From NCBI GenBank assembly GCA_008638375.1, contig CM018035.1:37909058-37973057 (forward strand): 64,000 bases of DNA, written 5' to 3'. The translations under genes were made by a program, and so were the position numbers. The notes under the pieces were generated by a model that was not told the origin of the DNA, ran no database searches, and saw only the letters and a program-made list of their open reading frames with translations. The DNA is from Nyssa sinensis. Lineage: Eukaryota > Streptophyta > Magnoliopsida > Cornales > Nyssaceae. Positions 60,201 through 64,000 of the stretch are shown in pieces (position 1 is the stretch's first letter; the number at the start of each line of letters is the position of its first letter).

Positions 60201-60722
60201 CATTAGATCGAGCTTAAACAGTTAACCTGGGATTGAATAACCGAACCTGCAACTAGTCTATAAATCCCTATTTCTGACCCAAATCTTGTGAGGTTTGGCT
60301 CACTGTGATCGCCATATCATGGGGGTTTAGTCCTCATTCCAAAAGCGAGGTTTAGAGCCCTGTAGATGAAATTGGGTCGAGGACCCGTGACCTGCAACTT
60401 CGATTTTCTAGGATTTTCTTAGTGTTTCCAGGTCGCGGTTGGGGATTTTTGAACATCCCCAAGATCCTTTTTAAGGTTTTAAAGGTCAAAAACGTCTTTC
60501 ATAAAGGTCGTTTCAGACCTGCAATTTTGAGGTCTGTTAATGGCGGATGTGCACTGTTTGGTGGTTTTGGGGCTGTTTCGAGGCCTCATTTTGATGCCTA
60601 AATGAAGATTTTTCATCCTAAACATCATGCATGCAACTAATAGTGCTCAACAGTATCAAAACATATCCAAAATTTAAACAAAGATTTTCCCAGTTTTGGG
60701 GTTTATACCTCAACAGTGTGCT

Positions 60723-60762
60723 TCCCCCCCCTCCCCCCCCCCCCCCTCCCCCCCCCCCCCTT
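60723..60762. repeat. C-rich homopolymer tract
   Basis: Near-continuous run of about 37 cytosines broken by three T residues. It creates a polyproline frame on the plus strand and a polyglycine frame on the minus strand, neither of them a gene. The exact length is likely to be unreliable in an assembly. Confidence 0.9.
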
Positions 60763-61092
60763 TCTTGCTTGGATTTAGATCCTCCTTGGTTCTTCTTGAG
60801 TGACCAGTTGCATGCAGTTTCCTCTCCTCCCTTCCTCTCACTTCCCTCTCTTGGTTTCTCTCTCTCTCTCTCTACCTTTCTCTCTCTACAAGTCTGTACA
60901 CACTCATGATTTGATTTCTTTCTGAATACACGCAACACAGATGTGTATATATGTAGTCATATATTTTAAATAATTGTTTGTTTTAAAAATACTTCTTTTG
61001 GTTGCATGAAAGGCTATTGGCCAATTTGGGAGGTGGGACCTTGTTACTTTATACATATATACATATAGTTTGCAATATAAGACATAATTAGG

Positions 61093-61172
61093 TGGGCAAC
61101 CCAAGTGGCTACTTTTCAGACTTTAAGACTTTGGTTATTTTTGAGTCAAGGGTTCAAAACCCATTGGCCTCA
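61093..61172 (+). other. tRNA-like module in LTR H, weaker A box
   Basis: GGGCAACCCAAGTGGC is a degraded A box and GGTTCAAAACC (61151-61161) a recognisable B box. Position and flanking TTGGCCTCAATTTGGGC match the modules in LTRs E and G, so all three descend from one event. Confidence 0.45.
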
Positions 61173-61445
61173 ATTTGGGCTTATTTTCCTCTTTGTGTCT
61201 TGTTTGGCATTTAATTTATTTATCTTCAATTTTCGCATTTATTTTCACCTTGTGATTTTAAATTTAATATTTACTCTTTCATGTTTTGATTTTATAAATC
61301 GTAGCCGTAGATTATTTCTCTTCGGAATTAACCTCGTTACTTAAGGTCTTGGAACTACTCTTTGGAATTATCGTTTGTTTCTCGGTCAAATTTCTTAATT
61401 ATTCCTTTTAAGGTCACTAATTAATAATTAGTGACTTAATTTTTA

Positions 61446-62185
61446 TTAACCGGATTGGGGTGTTACAAGAGTAACCAATGAAGACGCAGTGCAACACTTT
61501 AGGATCAAGCTTGCTTGTAGTTTTCCTATGGTCTTGAACAAAGCAGACACATCCAATGATGCAGGGAGGAATGAGATAACTAGAGAGACCCCTGGAAGCA
61601 ATGCCAGAGGTTTTTGAAATTCCAAAGTCTTGAGAAGCATGCGGTTGATGAGATAAACAATAGTCAGGATAGCATCACCCCAAAAAGACTTAGGTACATT
61701 TATGGTAAACCTTAAGGAACAGGCCACTTCAAGAAGATGTTTGTTCTTTCGTTCAGCCACTCCATTCTGTGCTGGGGTATCCACACAACTAGTTTGATGA
61801 ATAATCCCATGATCATGAAGATAGTTTGAAAAATCTCTATCTTCATATTCACCTCCATTATCAGTCCATAGTATTCGAATCTTAGCATCAAACTGCGTTT
61901 GAACAATTTTATGAAAAACTTGAAAATAGGTGAAAACCTCACTTTTATGCTTGGCCACGTAACACGAGAGTAACAATCAATAAATGTAACAAACCAACAA
62001 TAGCTAGAGAAAGAGAGAGACAACCCGAGAAGGTCCTCATACATCAAAGTGAACAACAAAAAATGAGCATTGCTTTTATTATTATTACTAGGATAAGAAG
62101 TACGGGTATGCTTAGCAAGTTCACAAGCATAAAAAATGAATCTAGGTTTGCACTGCTTAACAAAAACTGAAAAATCTTTCTCCAT
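61446..62185 (-). pseudogene. pol: Copia integrase, frameshifted
   Basis: The right part (62185-61712) carries the pre-integrase segment ELAKHTRTSYP and the first integrase motif FIDCYSRVTW. After a frameshift the left part (61976-61468) has the second acidic motif WTDNGGEYEDRDF and HQTSCVDTPAQNGVAERKN, with the catalytic Glu in the VAERKN motif. The catalytic Asp and Glu residues are all visible, but in two frames. The segment 61446-61467 belongs to solo LTR H, not to the integrase. Confidence 0.88.
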
Positions 62186-62308
62186 AGTACTAACTGATGG
62201 ATGTCCTAACCGCCGATGCCGCTGTAATAATTTCTAAAGCTGTGAAGAACTATCTGTCTGAAGAGCTTGTTGAGATAAAGGCATAGAAAATGTAGTCTCT
62301 AAGTAGAT

Positions 62309-62815
62309 TTAGACCCCATGACCCTTACCACTGCCAATCGTTCTCCCTGTCCCCATCTCCTGAAAAAGACAATGAGAAGGAAAGAAGGTTACTGAGAAAT
62401 TTAAGGCTTTAGTAATGGAACTAATTGAAAGTAAATTAGTGAAAAAATAAGGAATATGGAGAACATTTGTCAAAGTTAAAGAAGGATAAAGCACCGAGCC
62501 TTTGCCGGATATTAAGGATAACCTTATCCCTACCAGAGCATGTAGAGTATGTAGAAAAGAGATTAGAGGCACTTGTCATATGATCGGTAGCTCCTGAATC
62601 AATGATCCAAGGAGCAGGAGTGGAGCCAACACGTAGAGCAGATGTTGGAATACCTGTATTGGCAAAGTTGGAAGAAGCAGAGTTAGAGCTAGAGGTGGAG
62701 TCATCAAACCAAGCCATCATGCATCAAAAAACCTGTAGTTCCTCAGAAGTGAGATGATCTGCATCTCCAATGCTAGCAGGGGAAGTCTCTGAAGCATGGT
62801 TACCACAATTCGCTC
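62309..62815 (-). pseudogene. Copia protease and gag tail, frameshifted
   Basis: APWIIDSGATDHMTSASNLF contains the DSGA active-site motif of Copia aspartic protease (near 62595). A frameshift near 62510 moves the rest (VLHIPYFFTNLLSISSITKAL, the usual LHVPxLxxNLLS motif) to another frame. Upstream only the end of gag (NHASETSPASIGDADHL) remains. Gag and the 5' LTR are missing to the right of about 62815. Confidence 0.85.
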
Positions 62816-62994
62816 ATCCCCTAGTGAATTGCGAATTGGGATCGCACGATCCAAAACATGGATTATTAGCGATTTGGAACGCAAGATTTAGCGTTTTAAT
62901 CTAAATTATCAGAAGTACCGAAAAAATCATATAAAATACACACACATCATTGAAATTTTATTTTATAATGGCTTAGATTCTTTGAAATCTTTTG

Positions 62995-63033
<39 letters not shown>

Positions 63034-63127
63034 CCAATATTATTACAAATATAATCAATAAGCATATCGCGTTCCAAATAAACGTATTTAGTTTTAACAA
63101 AGCGATCCAAAGAAGCCTATCCCTAAC
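62816..63127. other. Unassigned DNA with a (TA)n tract
   Basis: No gene is seen. A (TA)n microsatellite occupies about 62999-63028. Sequence to its left does not match the Copia element, so its right boundary is a deletion or recombination point. Confidence 0.5.
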
Positions 63128-64000
63128 TGTCATGACCCACACCCTACGTAGGATGGAGTTATGGTCTATGACCTTCCATCGAGGCCTCATACAGAATCGA
63201 ATGGGCTGTATAATGGATAATTTATTAATATAGCGGAAGCGTAAGATTTTTAACATGTCAGGTTCACATCAGACTCATACCAACCACATTCGATCAGAGT
63301 AATTCTAAGTTTAATATCAAACTCACACTTGCAAAACTTATTACAAGTCATTTACATCTACGACTGGCCAACACACAATAACTATTGTATATATACAGAA
63401 GCCTACATAGGCTCAAAAGAGATATTTGCAAGTCTTGCTATACAATTTTACAAACTCTTCTTCCTTAAGTTTCCTCTCCATCTTAAGCTTCATTACCTAA
63501 AAAATTAGTTGGGAAATAGGGTGAGCGAACAAAAGTCAATGAATAATACCAATTTCTTGTCATGAGTTTTTATAGCAAAAGAAACTATAAATAAAACCAT
63601 GGATATCAAGTATTACTGAAGCAATTCAAATGCATTTTTAGAAACGGAATTGCTATTTAAACATTTGAATAGCAATAAGTAACCTAGTAGAGCTCATAAC
63701 AGATATCAAATATCATTTAGCATGCCCATTACAATGGTCGGAATGGAAGAATTTGCATCGACTTGGATTCTGAATGGAATGTCATATATAACAGTCACTT
63801 ATAGTGACACTAAAGAGATCTCTGGCCTACTTACAGGCCTATCGACTCTTGGTCCCCCGGTAAGGACATAATAAAAGGGGCCCGTGTAGTGGCATCTACA
63901 GAAATACATTCTAAATCATGTGATTATCCATGCATTTGCAAATCTATTTATCAAACATACTTATAAAATGTATTTCAATTTTATCAATAGAGAATATAGC
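63128..64000 (-). mobile_element. Inverted LTR running off the right edge (LTR J)
   Basis: Begins TGTCATGACCCACACCC at 63128, the 3' terminus of the same LTR superfamily in inverted form. An acceptor-like TTTTTTAG|GTAATG (minus strand, near 63494) follows. CTAAC (63123-63127) would be its target duplication; the partner is outside the window. Confidence 0.7.

Larger units (their letters stand above)
57263..61467 (-). mobile_element. Solo LTR H, inside the Copia integrase region
   Basis: Inverted LTR of 4205 bp from TGTCACGACCCGGGATTC to GATTGGGGTGTTACA, with perfect target duplications AGAGT at 57258-57262 and 61468-61472. It has the family layout: acceptor-like TTTTTTAG|GTG (57679-57688), hairpin block (58178-58252), donor-like AAG|GTGAGTAA (58917-58927), TGACGTCA palindrome (about 59916), GGGTC cluster (about 59995-60035), tRNA-like module (61093-61170). 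Confidence 0.94.
55126..62815 (-). mobile_element. Ty1/Copia retrotransposon, truncated at both ends, interrupted by solo LTR H
   Basis: Read on the minus strand the order is protease, pre-integrase zinc region, integrase, reverse transcriptase, RNase H, which defines Copia. The right end is lost: sequence begins in the gag tail (HLTSEELQVF near 62740). At the left end a polypurine-like TTGAGGGAGAATG is followed by TGTTAGAATATG, the expected start of the 3' LTR, but that LTR is cut after about ten bases at the junction with gypsy gag. Several stops and frameshifts interrupt the polyprotein, so it is inactive. Confidence 0.88.

Noticed and set aside
60631..60938. Polyproline or polyglycine protein
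   Set aside because: Caused by the C homopolymer at 60723-60762; not in a coding context.

Overview
The window is nuclear DNA of a flowering plant, most likely a eudicot with a TE-rich genome. It holds many nested plant LTR retrotransposons and one host gene whose introns have plant-type AT-rich GT/AG structure. No prokaryotic, organellar or viral gene was seen. The species cannot be fixed from the sequence alone.

About three quarters of the window is one family group of long LTRs (about 3.2-5.3 kb). In sense orientation they begin TGTAAYACCCCGACC and end GGGTCGTGACA; inverted copies begin TGTCACGACCC and end GGGTCGGGGTGTTACA. By matching 5-bp target-site duplications (TSDs) I could unpick the nest. 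An outermost inverted LTR (B, 3623-46722, TSD ATGAC) is split by two insertions. The first is a tandem LTR-gag-LTR-gag-LTR element on the plus strand (A, 9840-36146, TSD TGCAA). The second is an inverted solo LTR (C, 36388-46086, TSD TTATA). Element A is itself hit by solo LTRs D (14364-18150, degenerate TSD AGCAG/ATTAG), E (22529-27848, GCAAG) and F (31542-35819, TGTAC). C is hit by solo LTR G (40573-44200, ATTTA). A further solo LTR, H (57263-61467, AGAGT), sits in a Copia element. Partial LTRs run off both window ends (1-1383 and from 63128). Element A has an initiator-Met-type primer-binding site, a gag with one zinc knuckle, a polypurine tract and no pol; this is the TR-GAG type of non-autonomous Ty3/gypsy derivative.

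The host gene is 47720-52439 onward (plus strand). It encodes the mitochondrial branched-chain 2-oxoacid dehydrogenase E1 beta subunit. Eleven exons give 325 codons, but the last about 30-40 residues found in the family are not in the window. The eleventh intron, if the gene is intact, is longer than 11.5 kb and filled by a Ty3/gypsy LTR-gag fragment (about 53200-55125), a decayed inverted Copia element (55126-62815), solo LTR H inside that Copia, and the start of another LTR.

The left 3.6 kb carries an LTR end, a 98-bp tandem repeat and a hairpin-forming minisatellite whose arms appear to covary. Less expected signals within the LTRs are: conserved splice donor/acceptor pairs; a conserved hairpin block; TGACGTCA palindromes; tRNA-like A-box/B-box modules; and an 84-codon coding-like segment of unknown origin in solo LTR D.
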